This document shows, one piece after another, positions 1 through 14,000 of a DNA stretch of 64,000 nucleotides (within the stretch, counting starts at the first letter, position 1; every line of letters begins with the position of its first letter). The DNA is from Micropterus salmoides (lineage: Eukaryota > Chordata > Actinopteri > Centrarchiformes > Centrarchidae): NCBI RefSeq assembly GCF_014851395.1, contig NW_024040707.1, positions 15,113,457-15,177,456 of the forward strand, read 5' to 3'. A model generated the notes under the pieces. It had not been told where the DNA came from. It saw nothing but the letters and a program-made list of their open reading frames with translations, and searched no databases. A program made the position numbers and the translations under genes.

Positions 1-3000
1 GGGAATGAAAGTGCTATCAGATCAAGCTTTCTTTCACTATCCACATTCCTTCATTAACCTCTTTACCCATCTCATTTCTTTATCTCTGTTATCTGTTAAT
101 TTCGTCCCCTGTATTTTTCTCGATCTTTTAACCATCTCACCCCAGTTGCATGCAGCTCGGTGTTCTCTTTTTTCTTTGCTCGCTATTCTTCCTTTTCTTC
201 CCTCTTCGTTTTAAAAAATCTCACCCTTCAGGTGTTTTTGTGCAATTCTATTCTATTATTTGTCCTTTTAATACTGTATCACATATGATATTGTTATTTT
301 GGAGGGACACTGAGAGAGCAATTATTGCTTGTAAATGTTTAGTATAAATTACTGAAGAAAGCATTTTACAAATCTGCTGATGTGAATAATATGAGAGTCG
401 TGTTAAATCGTGTAAATCGCGCTATCATGGCTCAGATTGGAGGCCAACACATCAAATTCTAGCTTATTCGTGTTTTCATCCTCTTTTCAGCAGTTATTAT
501 GAGATCAATATTTAATTTTTGGTAAACCCATCAGAGATGAATTGGACCTGACAGGCGCTATAACACAAGGCTTCACTAAATCACGCCAGAATTGCAAATG
601 TATTGGGAAGATCGTTCAGGGAGAGCAGTTGGAAGTGTGTGTTAGGTCGAGTAGAGTACAGCGTGAACCAAAACAGCCTGTGCTCTGCTTCTTAAAGATG
701 AGCATTAGAGCAAATCCTGCAGGTGCACTAGCTTCTGTGCAACATGTCTGGCTCTTTCTTTATCACTTCCACCCTCATCTTTCCATTCCACCATCACCAT
801 GCTACACCACACATATCGCCTACCAAATACCATGTGCCAGTCGAAACATCAGCATTTGTTCCTGCCTACCCATATGTGTGAGTGTTCAGCCAATTAGCAC
901 CAAACAGAAATATGTTTTTGAAATTTTGACCTTATAATAGTTCACAAAGTTCTTACAATTCACAGGAAAAGTCAGGGGATCCCAAAAGTCAGTAGGTTTC
1001 ATCCTCTGGGGATCATCTGTGTCTAAATATAATTTATGTGGCAATCCATCAAGTACATGTTAGAATATTTCACTGGTTATGTGAAAAGGTGGCCTTACAT
1101 GGAAAGCCAGAGGTGTCGCAATCTGTTCAGCCCAGCCCCTGCTCTTTAGGTTTTGTTTGTCTTTGTTTCATGTCATTCATTTATTTTTTTCCAAATTTTA
1201 TTTTCAAACACTCACCTTACCTCTCATTTCAGATACATTACCTCCTGCCCTTGTGTGTTTTCTACCTGTGTGATGTCTGCCTTGCCCTGATAAGTTTCAC
1301 CTTTCCCTCATTACCATTCCCTAGTGTATTTAGTCTGTGTGTTCCCTTATCTCAGTGCCAAGTTTGTCTTTGTCCATGTGTCAAGCGTTCCAGTCTTTTC
1401 CCTATTGCTAGTTCTGCCAGTGAGTGTTTTTGGAATTTTACTTTGTTTTCCTGGCCCTTACCTGTTTATTGAATATTGATTTTTACCTGCTCCCTTTTTG
1501 GATTTGTTTGCCTGTTTGGACTGCTTTCTCTGGACATGACCTTAGCCTGCTTCATCATCCCTGTAAGCCTTTTGTTCATTGACTTTTGCTATCAAATTAT
1601 TATACAGCACTAACTCTGCCTCTAGTCTGCATTTGGGTCCTATTTCTTGTGTCCCTGGTTACTCTGCTGCCTGTCTTCCACATTCAGTGGCAATCAGTTG
1701 TCAAGACATTACACTAAAAACAAAAATGTCAACCTCATGGTGGCACTAGAGGAAATGTTAGGGATCACCAAAGTGAGTAGGATTCATCTTCTGCGGACCA
1801 AGAATGTTTGAACAAAATTTCATGGCAATCCTGTAGTAGCTTAAATAGTTGAGTCTAGTGTGGAACCAACTGTCTGACATTGCCACTGCTGGAGCCACTG
1901 CGCTAGTTTGGCTAAAGTCACTTGCATACTATATGAGTTATTGAGATAAATTTGATGCTTGTAGCTGTAACATTATTTTTGGATAAACCTCAATCATTTA
2001 AAGGTTCAGTGTATAAGTTTTGGTGGCATCTAAAGGTGAGGGTTATGAATTGCAACCAGTGGCTGCAAATGGTCCCATTTCCCTAGTCGTGAAGTCATTC
2101 TTCCGTCTTCAGCATGTGCTCATGTGCTCTTAAGTATGAATGTGGTATTAACATGGACGTTGCTACAAAGATGTGTTGGATTAGCATTATCAGAGCATAT
2201 AAACAACACGCAGACAACTAATTCATTCTACATGGACAGCAAACTACTGTCATAACCATATTACAAATGACATGTTTGTAAAATATGTAAATGCAATAGT
2301 TTATTTTGCACAAATCAAAGTTCTGTAGACTTTTTTATGTCCATTTGTGTCATTCTAAGGCAATAAAAACAATGGTTTGTTATGTAAGGTTATCATACAC
2401 CACTGAAAACATAGTTATTCATATTATATTGTATTTCTGTCAATCGATCTTCCTAAATATTACACACTGACCATTAGGTATTATTTGAAAGTATAGGCTG
2501 AGATGCAGAGACGTGACCTTTGCTGTAGTGTTGGTCGTCATGCTGTAGTAGATAATGACAGGAGTGTCATTTTATGGTAAACAGTTTTTTTTAACGTTCC
2601 AGTCCACACTCAGGCCATCATCACCTCTGCCCTGACCTACCAATTTATCACCACCTCATTACACTTCTCATTTAATTTTCACCATTGGGAAAAAAATACC
2701 CAGATACACATTATCACCCCTTTAGATGCTTCCCAACCTGTCGTACCTTTAACACCTCTGAATAGCCTCTAACCCTGTAAACCTCAGGTGTTTTATGAGG
2801 CCACCAAATTAGCTTGCCCTTATAGCTTAGAGTCAGAGCCTGCTGAACTGGCAAATTACATTTGCATTGCTGAAATTTAATTCTTTATCCTTAGCAGTCA
2901 ACTGCATTTCATCTAGTCAAGTTAATTCAATGTAATTCAATTGAGCATGCTTGATTGGCATTAAATTGCATAAAAACACAACTTTCACTAAGTGTCTAAG

Positions 3001-4399
3001 TGAAATGAGCTAATATGATATGAGAGGAAACAATAAATTGGACCAGAAAACCAACTGAGATTGAGTGCCCTGGTGATTCACTGGTTAAAGGTACATGTAA
3101 CTGTGACATCTGGTCTGGTTGGGGACCTTTGTTGCATATCAACCCCATTTATCCCTTGTTGTGTTTCCTGTTCCTCTCTTGTGAAACTTCACAAGCCAAA
3201 GCCAGCTCAAGGTGAGAAATTCACTTCACTTGTTACTCATAGCATTGCTGATCTTCTGTATTACCAGTAGCTGAAAGAAAGGGTTGTTTGACTTGTGATG
3301 CCTGCAGTTTGTTATTTTACGAAACAGTTTTTGTTGAAACAATTTTATAATGTGCTATTCAATGGCTTCAGATTAAGTGAATTTTTTAAATGTAGTCTTA
3401 CAGTCAGGAGCCCTTTTTATATGACTCACTTAGTCAGTCTCTTTTATATCACATCTATGTCTTCAGTCTCTTGCTGTGGGGCTGTGGAGCACTCACGTAA
3501 TCTGTGGCTCCATACGTGGATGTGCTGTGTCTACAAAAACACCTTCAGGTCCCGAAGGTGGGACATGGTAAGATTAAATTGGGCATCAAACCCAGAATAA
3601 TTTATATATTTTTTGTGAAGCACTCATCTCAAAGCAGTGTAGCAGTGTAGTGAAAACACGGAAAAACAGTAACTGCATCAGCAGCATGAATGATAAATGA
3701 AAGTGAGAGTGTGAGCTTGTCAGATTGCAAAGACCACTTAATTTACTTGCTTGAACGTAAGTGATGATTGTAAGAGCCCTAGCACCATCAGTTCATAATG
3801 ATCAGTTGATGGTATAAACAACATTGCTCTGCCTGAACTAACAAAATATTCTATTTTCAGTCAGACACACTTCTGTCAAGCGAGACTGAACCATTTATAG
3901 CAAATGATTATGCAGTAATTTTTGTTATTTGCAGAAAAGGGTCTGATCTTCCAGGTGCTCCATGAACAGTTTGAGTACTGAATTAAAAGGGAGCACATTG
4001 GAAATAACTAAAGTAACAAGCATGTTGCAATTCCCCTTAAATGCTTTGAATACAACATCAAGACACATCTATCCAAATATTAAATTTGTCTTTATTATGG
4101 TTCAATACCATTGGAGAGTGGAAATATATGTATATTTGAATTTGGTTTACTTTTCTTCCGATTGATTCCCTATTTCCTATTTTGTACTTATCCAGGTACC
4201 TAGAGGGAACATTTTGTTGCTAAACTGAAAATTTTAACAATCTCCGGGGAACGGAGAAATGTGTAGACATTTCACGTTGATGACTTGTAACCATCAGTGA
4301 ACACAGACAACGACCACATACAACAATCACAACAACAACCAAAACAAGCAAGTCACATCAAACTGCTGAATACAGGTCAGCATTGATTGACTGAGCCAG
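1..4399. other. downstream of samd10: no gene recognised
   Basis: I see no convincing coding exon on either strand. Short open frames lack codon structure or family motifs. A CT/TG-rich stretch at about 1140-1680 ends in a phrase (TCTGCATTTGGGTCCT) that I associate with 3' ends of fish retroelements; this is a weak call. A MITE-like repeat at 2000-2475 is listed separately. Confidence 0.6.
2000..2475. mobile_element. MITE-like repeat with imperfect terminal inverted repeats
   Basis: The left end GGTTCAGTGTATAAGTTTTGG pairs, inverted, with the right end read as GGTCAGTGTGTAATATTTAG. The phrases 'gtggcatctaaaggtgag' near the left end and 'attatattgtatttctgt' near the right are familiar from a dispersed teleost repeat. 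There is no coding capacity. The boundaries are approximate and I could not fix a target duplication. Confidence 0.55.
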
Positions 4400-4405
4400 T
4401 TTATT
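4400..4405 (-). terminator. candidate samd10 polyadenylation signal AATAAA
   Basis: The plus strand reads TTTATT, so the minus strand carries AATAAA about 330 nt after the samd10 stop. It is the first canonical hexamer I noticed downstream. The implied 3' UTR would contain the T24 and GGGA tract at 4625-4669. No transcript evidence is available. Confidence 0.4.
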
Positions 4406-4624
4406 GATGGCTGGATAATAAAAGTGTTTACCAAAGCCATCATTCATAGGCTGGGCAGCAAATCAAGAGCTCCCATCAATAACGCCACACACAGCCACAA
4501 AGAATTGCACTATGATGTCCAACTCCACGCATGTCACAGCAGGCATGCGTGGTTTCAGACTGTCTCCACCCAATTTAGCAAAACCCAACTGCTGTCCACC
4601 TGTTTGTCAGGTTCTTTTATCTTT

Positions 4625-4669
4625 CCCTCCCTCCCTCCCTCCCTCAAAAAAAAAAAAAAAAAAAAAAAA
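4625..4669. repeat. (TCCC)n followed by A24
   Basis: About five CCCT-type tetranucleotide units are followed directly by 24 A residues. On the samd10 strand this is a T24-(GGGA)n tract about 70-110 nt after the stop, inside the likely 3' UTR. Confidence 0.95.
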
Positions 4670-4735
4670 CACGCAAAAACACAATTACCTGCAAAAATAC
4701 ACAAAAACATGGTTACTCACACACGCACCATCTTG

Positions 4736-4884
4736 TTACTTACTTCTACTAAGGAGCTGCAGGTTGCGGACCTCTTCTCTGACTTGCAGTTGGAGGACTT
4801 GTTGGAGGACCTCCTGCCTCAGCGTCTCCTGGACGATTCCCATCCTCTCCAGCTTCTCCCCGTTCAAACGCAGCAATGCCCGCC
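4736..4884 (-). CDS. samd10: samd10 coding exon 4, second half of SAM domain and stop
   Basis: The acceptor CTCCTGGCAG precedes 4884. The exon completes the split Gly codon and reads RALLRLNGEKLERMGI, then QETLRQEVLQQVLQLQVREE and VRNLQLLSRSK-stop (TAA at 4738-4736). The helical Gln/Leu-rich stretch is the last SAM helix and its extension, as in SAMD10/12. A perfect donor hexamer GTAAGT lies at 4743-4738 and overlaps the stop, so the last three residues may differ in another splice form. The human protein continues slightly differently after LQLLSQ. Confidence 0.9.
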
Positions 4885-5883
4885 CTGCCAGGAGGAGGGG
4901 TATATTGATTACCTTTCCACATAATTGTAATTACTATTATTAAGAGCGGAGTAATTTAATTTAGCCTATGTATATTTGTCATTTCAATCAACCAGGTGGC
5001 AAAATCATTCGCTAAAAAGTTTTTCAGTTGTGAATGTGTAAAAAAACACAAAACAGCAGCAGGCAAAGTAATTTAAATTTGCTTCATATACTGGATCCAG
5101 GATTCAATTTACCTTGGAGTTAACCTAAAATGCAGATAGATGCAAATGCTCTGTATTTGTATAGCACCTTTCTAGTCTTTGCAACCACTCAAAGCACTTT
5201 TACATCAGTTCAGGGTTCAGTATCTTGCCCAAGGACACTTCAACATGCAGCCTGGAGGAGCCGGGGATTGAACCGCCGATCTCTCAGTTAAAGGGCAACC
5301 TGGACGTCTTCCTGAGCCAGAGGACGTGCAGTCCAGATAGATTAAACTCCCTGGTGTTTTTAGAAAATAATTTCCGATCTCCAGACAGACGATACCGATT
5401 CTGCATGTGAGGGCTGTGCACCTCCAATAAAACATAGTTTTTCTTTTTTCTTAAAGGGGTTTGCAAATTCTTGCTATGTGCATGTGGGTTTGATGGTGAG
5501 ACATGAGACTTTTTTGTATGAATGTGAGGGTCTACAGTATCGATTGCATGCCTTGAGAATGTGTTTGACATTTTCTGTGCAAATATGCATTGGTGCATTT
5601 ATGCTGTAGATTCATTATCTAATTTCCAGGGGTACGGCGTTTTTTTTTTCTGGTTAGGACTGCAGCCTTCCAATTAGTAACAGTAAAAAGGCTGGCATGG
5701 GGAGGACTGCTCAGGCTGGGTGTTTCCTGTGGCTGAGTTTTACTACAGCATTTGGTGGTTAACCCTGGGGACACACACATTTAACATACCATTACCCACA
5801 GTAAACAGCTTTTACAACCAAGTTGCACTCACACAAACACAAAGGCAATATGAAAAACTTAGACATGCATGGGTGGTAAAAAA

Positions 5884-5959
<76 letters not shown>

Positions 5960-7928
5960 TTCAGGTTACAATGGGTAGGGGAGCTATGTCCTTCACCACT
6001 GCAGACAGAAGAGGAATCCATCATACCTACAGCAGCTCTGTACAATGCCCAAATCATAATTAGACTCATTACTCATGCAGCTCACTCTCCACATTATTCC
6101 AGTCTTTCCCATTTCCTTCCAGTGGACATCAGTACATGCTGTCTTTCTCCCTGTGTGCATTATCTGTACATTACTGCAGAAGAAAAGTCCCCCAAGTTCT
6201 GTTTGCATGTATGTAAGTACTTGAATCGTATGTACGAAATGTCAATAATAGGCCACAATTGTTAAATCATCTTGTTTTTCCTTTATTTATCCACAGTAGC
6301 TAATAAGCTGTATGTCTGAAGACTGCCAGAAAAGAAAAAAGAAAAAAATGAACAAAAAAGAAGAGTCAGTACTCTTATTTCATAATTCAGTCTCTAGGGT
6401 GGAGAATAGACTTGTGTATGTAATAGAGTGATTGACTGAGGTAAGTCTGTCGTGACCCTCAGTGGACCCAGGTCTGGGCTAAGTGCTTTTAAAACCACCT
6501 GTAAAAACTAATGTAACATGCCCCAAGCAATAGTTTGCAACATCTTGCAACATTTGCATAGTAATAGCACTCCTTTGCCAATCCTAAGCCCATGTATCCT
6601 AAAATGAAAACTAATATTATAATAATAAAAATTGGGGTTTCATATCAGTTGTCCCTGTGAGCCTAGAGGCCGAGTTATGCTCTAAAACAGTGTGTTCTGA
6701 ACAGCCACATTCAAAAGCGGGGTAAAAAAAGCCAGCCGTCACAAAGAGAAACAAGCAGCCATAATTGCTTAAATATGGGGTAAATTGCGTACATTTCCAG
6801 ACAGTCACTCCTGCAAGGCATTCATAGTGTTACATGCAGTTTTACACACGGAAATCGAAAGGAATAGTTGTGTAAAGAATGAAAAAAGAAATTCAAACCC
6901 TGCCATCTTTTAAACACCAACACACCTGGCCCACTAACAGTTTCATGTTCAAATACTGGGATACCCCAACCCCCCATCAGTGGATGTGGCTGAACTTCTA
7001 GACAGCCTTCCCATGTTTTCAAATGTATGACTCAGTTGACTCATCTGCCGACCGATGCATTCTCACAAGTCAAACTGCAGCTCTGTCTATTCCTATCTCC
7101 ATTTTCTTATTTTACATCACCACACCACTGTGCATAATGTATAGGTGTAAGAAACCTGCAGAGGCAGACTGAAATAGGATTTCAGCTTGAAAAATACATT
7201 TGATTAAACGTCTAGAAAATTCATTATTGAATCCAATCTCTCAGGGTAGTGCTGCAGCAGAAGTCAAATTTTGATTAGCATGAAGGCTCTGGTTTGTACT
7301 TTGACTAGTTTCCTCTATCTACAGGGATACAACATTGAGGACACTTTTGTTAACAAAGCTTTGTTAAAGTTAAGTGATTGATACTTTATTATCTCAGGAA
7401 GCATCAATAATTATGTGTTTTTTTTCTCTTTGAGATATGATACATAGCTTTCACTGGAGCTAGGCGAGCCAAATGAGGACCGAACTGTCACAGTCCTTGC
7501 CTTACAACCAGATGGGCTGGAACAATACAAACAATAGCTACCTCTACTGTGGGCAAGTCTCCACTCCCTGGGAGACGAAACCATGGCAAACCAGCTAGCT
7601 TTCATAGTGGTCTAATGGATGTGTGTGTGTGTGTGTACATGTGGTTTAAAGGCTTTCCCTCCTCTCTGTTTCTAGCACATAGAGTGGAACAACCCATTTT
7701 GTGTGAGCACGACTATCTTGGGGATACAACAACAATAATGTTCCATTTTTTTCACAGTTTCAGTAATTTAAAAAAAAAGTTACACACACACACACACACA
7801 CACTTCTGTACACACTCATCAACCCCTTCACTCCATCTCTCCCACAGCCCTCTTGTGTGCTTGCCAACAGCAGTACCAGTATGTCCTAGAAAAACCACTG
7901 CCCTTGGTCTGTGTGTGTGTGTGTGTGC

Positions 7929-8000
<72 letters not shown>

Positions 8001-11000
8001 GCAAATGAGACAAAGCAGATGAATGGAGCTCAAATCAATTCCCCTCAGACAGACTTAATACAGCTCCTAATAATTGCCTGCAGATAGGGAAAGTAGTGCT
8101 GTCAAAGGGAGAAAAGAGACACAAAAACAAAAGCTGTTTCAATAGAGATCGCTTCTCTCAATTTGGCTTCAAAATAAATTGCTTATTAACGATGTCTGTG
8201 GGCAAATGGGAAGCAATTCTGCCTTGGCTAGGACAATAATGACACTTAAAACAGTCTGAAAAGCAACCCAAGAGGGAGGAAGGTAAAGACTTCCTTAGAA
8301 AAGAACAACCTTTAGATTAAACCTTTGATAGTAGACCATTTCAGTCCATGCTGTCCCTGAAGACCTATACTGTATTACATTTCTTTCAGCTTGTACATAC
8401 AGCAACAATAAGGTAAGTGCGTAGCCCTGTAGCACATTTACCATTCGCTTTATTTCACTTTCAGTATATATTCTACAGTGCATTTTCCCCATCCTATCAC
8501 CCTCATCTGTAATTTCCACCAGATATAAAATTGTGACCTGCTTCAGGATATATTATCTTGATAAGGGAAATAGAATATTGCTGCAAGGTGTGAATTCATG
8601 CAACAGCAGCTGGAATGCAATCCAGTCCTCAAGACCACATCTGGTGGTGGTGTAGCTTGTTCAGATCAGATCTCAGTCTGCATATACAATCTATCCAGCT
8701 TGCAATGCAATAGACAGCTTGCAGTCTTGATAAAGCATCTGCACATGAGGATAGCAGGTGACAGTTTATTGCCTATTCCTGTGCAGACAGACTGTAGACT
8801 AGAAAAAGATGCATAAAATAAAAACAGCTGGTGAATGCGAGGATTGGGATAAGGTGTAATTATTCTCATCTAGTTACAGATCACATCAGTGATACCAGGT
8901 GAAAAAAGGGCCTCTGTCACTAAATCACATAATGCCACCATTTTTACTGCTAAGCATTAATTATGCCAAGTATTATGAATCTTCTTTCCTTGTGCTTCTG
9001 GTACGCCACATTTGAGCATTTTACAATTATCCTGTAATTGCCACTTCTGGCCGCAGTTTAGCAAAGTTACATAGGAGCACTCTCAGTAAAAGTAACAGTA
9101 CCACAGTGTGAAAATGCACCTTTACAAAAAAGGTCCTGTATTAAAAAATTGCATTAAAAATGTATAAATACTTATTACGCTGAATAGACCCTTATAGCTT
9201 ATCATATATTTAGCATGCAAAACATTCATATGCAAAATAATAGGTATTTACAGCTGTCCTATAAATGTAGTTCAACATTTTTCTCTGAAATGTAGTATAA
9301 AGTTGCACAAACTGGAATATTCAAATAAAGAACAAATACCTCACAACTGTCAAAAACTAATAAGAGGTTTGTCAGATATTTTGTTTTCTGCAAGTGGATG
9401 AGCAAGTAATGCGTTTGGAGTTTGCTTCATTGGACTCGCTTGTTAATAAGGAGATAAAATCACAGGTGTGGTATACTGTAGGTGACACAAATTCATCATA
9501 AGCGCCACATGCATTACTGTGTGGTGGAACAGAATCATAATCACATTGCACACATAGTCTGACAGTATATTTCCTGCTTTTGACCAGCACCCATCTTAAT
9601 AATCTACATCTTGTCTGCTACTACTAACAATATTAGTAATATAAACATACAGAACCAAAAAAACAAAATGAATAGAAGTACAGCAAAAGATAGCATAAAT
9701 AGACACACCAATTAAATGTAATGCAAAAGCAAGAGACAGTGAAGAAGCTACACTGATCTCCTAAGGCAGCTTTTTTTTACTGTAATGGTGCCCTTACTGA
9801 GAGACTGAGAGAGACACAATTATCTTTGGGTCACTGAACTAATATGATACAGACACAGAATCTATTTCTCAACTGCTGGCAAGGTCCAGCATCCTTCTGT
9901 GTATAAAAAACACAGAGAATTTGTATGTAGAGCATTTATTGATGTGATCCTTTGATGCTGACCATATGCATCAACAACAGAAAGACATATTCACCCAACA
10001 TTTGCATAAGAAAACACAGGAACTAATAATCCAGGCAAAAAGGAATCCAGCTGGACATCAGCAAGTGAATACATAAGGATAATTGGATCTGAGCCTCCCT
10101 CTCTCTCCCTCTCTCTGTTTGAGAATACATAAATAAAAATGATCAGATCAGAGCTACTGTAACTATGACTATGGCACCCTGTTAACCCTAAATCCAATGT
10201 TTGTGTGTGTGTATGTAGTATGTATCTGTATGCGCTTGTGTGTGTATGCATGCAAACGAAAGTGAGTGGTGGCTGACCCTACGGCACAGAACAGCAATCT
10301 GTTCTCTGGGAGACAAGAAACTGCTCTACCGTCTGCTCTGTCAAGGCTGTAGATGTGTGTGAATAAATGTGTAATTGTGTGTGTTTGTGGCAGTGTCTGT
10401 GTATGCATTTGTATGCACCTGCTCATGTGTCTGTTGGTATTAAGGTTTGTGTGTGCATGCACTTGCATGCATTTGTGTGGGCTTGCTTACAAGTGTGTGT
10501 GTGTGTGTGTGTGGAGAGGTGGGTAGGGGTGGAGGGTTGTTTAAACTCGAAACACGATAACCCACCATTTTTTCTGCAGCTTTCCCTTTCTTCTCCAAAA
10601 ATAGGCTGCACTCCTTTCGTTACCTCACATGAATGCCTTTTAAATCTCCTTTGGAGAGATTTGGGTGTAAACCTGTTTCCAGTTGAAAAAGCTAAGCTGT
10701 GGAACCACAAACCTAAAAATAAAACTTGTGTGACATTTGGTAAGCCTTTTATGGCTGTGGTTTGCAATGAAGCATCACTTCTGCGCTTATTAAAAAGGAG
10801 CAGAGGTCAATGAGAATATCACCATCAAGCAACAACATCTACAAGACCACTCGTACGTCATTGTCATCAAGTTTGCACTCTTAATAATTTAAAAGTAGAA
10901 AATTAGCTCTCATTACGACAGAAGAATCACAATGTTGTGTACAGTACCTGTGATGGCGTGATGGGAGAAGGCCTCTACATAAGTCAGGTAGTTGTGTGGA

Positions 11001-14000
11001 CAGTGTTTCTTAAGCCACTTGCAGACGTCCTGCTGAGTCCACAGCACCACAGGTTTGGACAGACTGGACAGAGTAGGACTGGTGTGATACACAGTGAAGG
11101 CTTCACCCGGACGCAACTGAAAAACAGAAGCCGAAAATGTTACATTAACCAACGCATTGTACAGAGTCACTGAGTGTATGTGTGTTTCAATTTCCTGAAG
11201 TACTTGTACTACATGACAAGTTGGAACATTGCTTTTTTGTTTTTAAAAAAAGATAATCACCTTGTAATTGCTCTACAGTAGCTGATGGTGGATTTTTTCA
11301 TTAATGTCAAATTAGCTGGGACGATGCGTTCTAATGTCACAGTTTGCAACAAAATCCCTTCTGGTATTCTAGTTCTAGTATTACACGTAGAAAATGTGCA
11401 AATAAAGTAATTTAATAGAAAGCAGCTCATTAAGGGTCTGTAGCCTGCAGTGCTATCTCTCATTCATCACATATACAAACTAACAATGTGCAAGTTACCT
11501 TTAACCACTTAAAAATCTGAAAAGGTCGGCTTGTGTGAAACAGATGAAATTCACATAATGAGCACAAACATAACCCAAATGAACATTAGGTTTAAAAGCT
11601 TGTAGGCATATAAGTGAAAACAGATGCTGTTCTTCTGATTAAAAGGGCCACCCAGTTTTTCACCTTTTAACTCTAATTCAGAGAGACAAATGTAAAGCTG
11701 CTATTTCCTCTGCATCACCATATTTTCTCACATTTATCCAATTCTGTAAAATGTGGCAATTCTTCGCTCTGTCAACAACATATCTTGATACAGTAATTAC
11801 ATTCCATACATCATGTCTACCGGCGTGGGTTGTATAGTATTGTTACTTGACTGGTCTTTTTCCGGAGGTAATTTTTCAGTCAACATTAGTGTGATTCTGT
11901 CATCTTTATCTTTCTACTATGGAATTAATACAGTAACATCTTTATTTATCTGATACTTAAGTCTTCTCTCTTTCCTTCTTCACAAACCTTCTGCTGACCC
12001 TGAACGTTATCAAAAATTTTCCTTTGTGTGTCACGGCCATGTGCGGGGAATTAATGTGGACATTTAATAAAGTCACAACCAGTTCATATAGACAGAAAAC
12101 ACAACCCCTCCTTGTCCCCTCAGCTCTCTCTCTCTTGTGGGACTTACTCTCATATCTAATCCATTCATTCATGCTCTGACTGAGCCAACTCCACAACAAA
12201 GGCTTTGGCTGATTTTCAACAGAAAAACACAGAACTGCTGCCAAACGTTCCACTCCATAACTGACTGCATTTAATGGGATTATGTATGCTGAAATGTCAT
12301 ACACACAAATGCAACTGGAACACACTCTTGTAGCTTAATATCCAATGTTCTCCCCGTTATGTTCTTGTTAATGACACATAGATCTGCTCCCGGAACGTCT
12401 TCACATCTCAGTATGTGATAGAGACAGGTTTCTAACTATTTACATCTTTGCCTGCTGCTTTAATGATATCTCCTCCTGTCAATCTAAGCACCAATCAGCC
12501 CTATCAGGTTCTGGCTGGTCTACCAGCAAAGTATGTTCTGCTTTGTAGGCCTTAATTGAAAACATCTCCATTCCTCCACTCCGGTGTGTTTGCTCGTTTC
12601 TTAATTACACACATACTTCTAACCCGACTCATTGGAGCGCTGAAACCATTTTAATAACCCAAATTTACTGCTCGCCCCCCCATCATTAATTGTGATTGAG
12701 CTGGGAGAGGTGTGGAAATGCTCTCTCTTGTGGATGATTGAGTGTGGACAAGAGAGGATAAAAGTGTTCCCTCATCTTTGGATGCCCATTTCGTCTGCCT
12801 GCAATGAAGCTGCAATCCTGCTGATTTAGTCCCCATTATCTCAACAATCCTCATATTGACATAGTTGAGTAAACATTGGAGTGGGGGCTGCAAAAGCCTG
12901 GACAATCATTTATGGTACATTTAACAAGACAAATAGGTCTTTGGTAACAGGACCTGCTATTTGCACCGTCAGGTCATGATCCTACGACCTGGATGGGTAA
13001 GAATCTTCACAGAAAGACAAGAGAGATTGGATTTTTATACTTACAAATGTGTTTTCTTTCTCTCTTGCTTTGTTGGTAAGATGTTAGATGAGGAGATCGA
13101 TACCACTCTCATGTCTGTGCAGTATGATGCCAGCAGCCGCTTAGCTTAGCATTAAGACTACTGTTTCCAGTATTTATTTACTAACTGGCTGCTAGCTGTA
13201 TTGTCACATTTACTGTATACAAGCATACTTTTCCTTTAAAATATGTCTCCATGGTACATAAAAATTATTTGCTTTGGGATAGAGATGTTAAACGGGTCGA
13301 GGTAATAGGATAGACCTGTGGGTGTTGGTGTTGATGGTAAGGGTTCTTCAATACTCATTATTTTTGTCGTTTAACAAACAGTGTCTTTCAGCAGGATAAT
13401 GTGTCCTGCCACAAAGCTAAAATGGTTGAAGGTGTTGACTTGGCCTCCAAATTCCCCAGATCTCAATCCAATCTAGCATCTGTAGGATGTGCTGGACAAA
13501 CATGTCAGATCCATGGGGGCCCCACCCCGCAATTTAAAGGACTTAAAGCATCTGCTGCTAACGTCTTGGTGCCAGACACCACAGCACACCTTCAGAAGTC
13601 TAGTGGAGTCCATGCCTCGACGGGTCAGGGTTGTTTTTGAGGCAAAAGGGGGACCTTATGGCTGTATGTTGCACTTATGAGTGGAGATCACAGATAGTGC
13701 AGTTATAGATTCAGCAGGCAGATTCATAATAAGACCTGTAAGTATGAGAAAATAAATTCTCATAAATAGTGTATATATGCTCCTAAAAAGATGACTCAAC
13801 AATCTGTAATAACTTGTCTTTAATAGGGACTACGCTACATGGCATTGCATCATCACAGAAAAAATAAAATCAAGTGCTACAGAGGCATCCATAACAAAGT
13901 ACCCATAACAAATCTGGGAGACAGATAAAATCTTTGCATATAAGTTGTAATGATTAATTATTGAATATTTCATGACTCACATTGATTAACTTTTATATAA

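Larger units (their letters stand above)
4885..10947 (-). other. samd10 intron 3
   Basis: About 6.1 kb of non-coding sequence. It contains a dispersed repeat (5145-5310) and CA/GT tracts (5885-5957, 7782-7803, 7910-8002, 10493-10513). The rest is AT-rich sequence in which I recognise nothing. Confidence 0.85.

Noticed and set aside
542..1472. Open frames of 131 and 144 codons at the left end
   Set aside because: Composition is that of CT-rich repeat sequence, with no family motif. The 3' part looks like a retroelement tail rather than a gene.
4640..4735. A further samd10 exon reached from the donor at 4743 via the acceptor at about 4690 (minus TATTTTTGCAG)
   Set aside because: The intron would be only about 50 bp and the exon would run straight into the T24 tract; too weak to annotate.
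5720..6265. A 181-codon open frame crossing the CA tract
   Set aside because: Its length comes from the (AC)n run, which has no stop in this frame. The flanks show no protein family and no splice-site logic.
7549..8033. Open frames on both strands with long Cys-Val and Thr-His runs
   Set aside because: They are read out of the CA/GT microsatellites; there is no conserved motif outside them.
10367..10813. Open frames of 114-148 codons near 10.4-10.8 kb
   Set aside because: Cys/Val-rich or Thr/His-rich from the GT tract, with unremarkable flanks. They lie in samd10 intron 3 without splice context.
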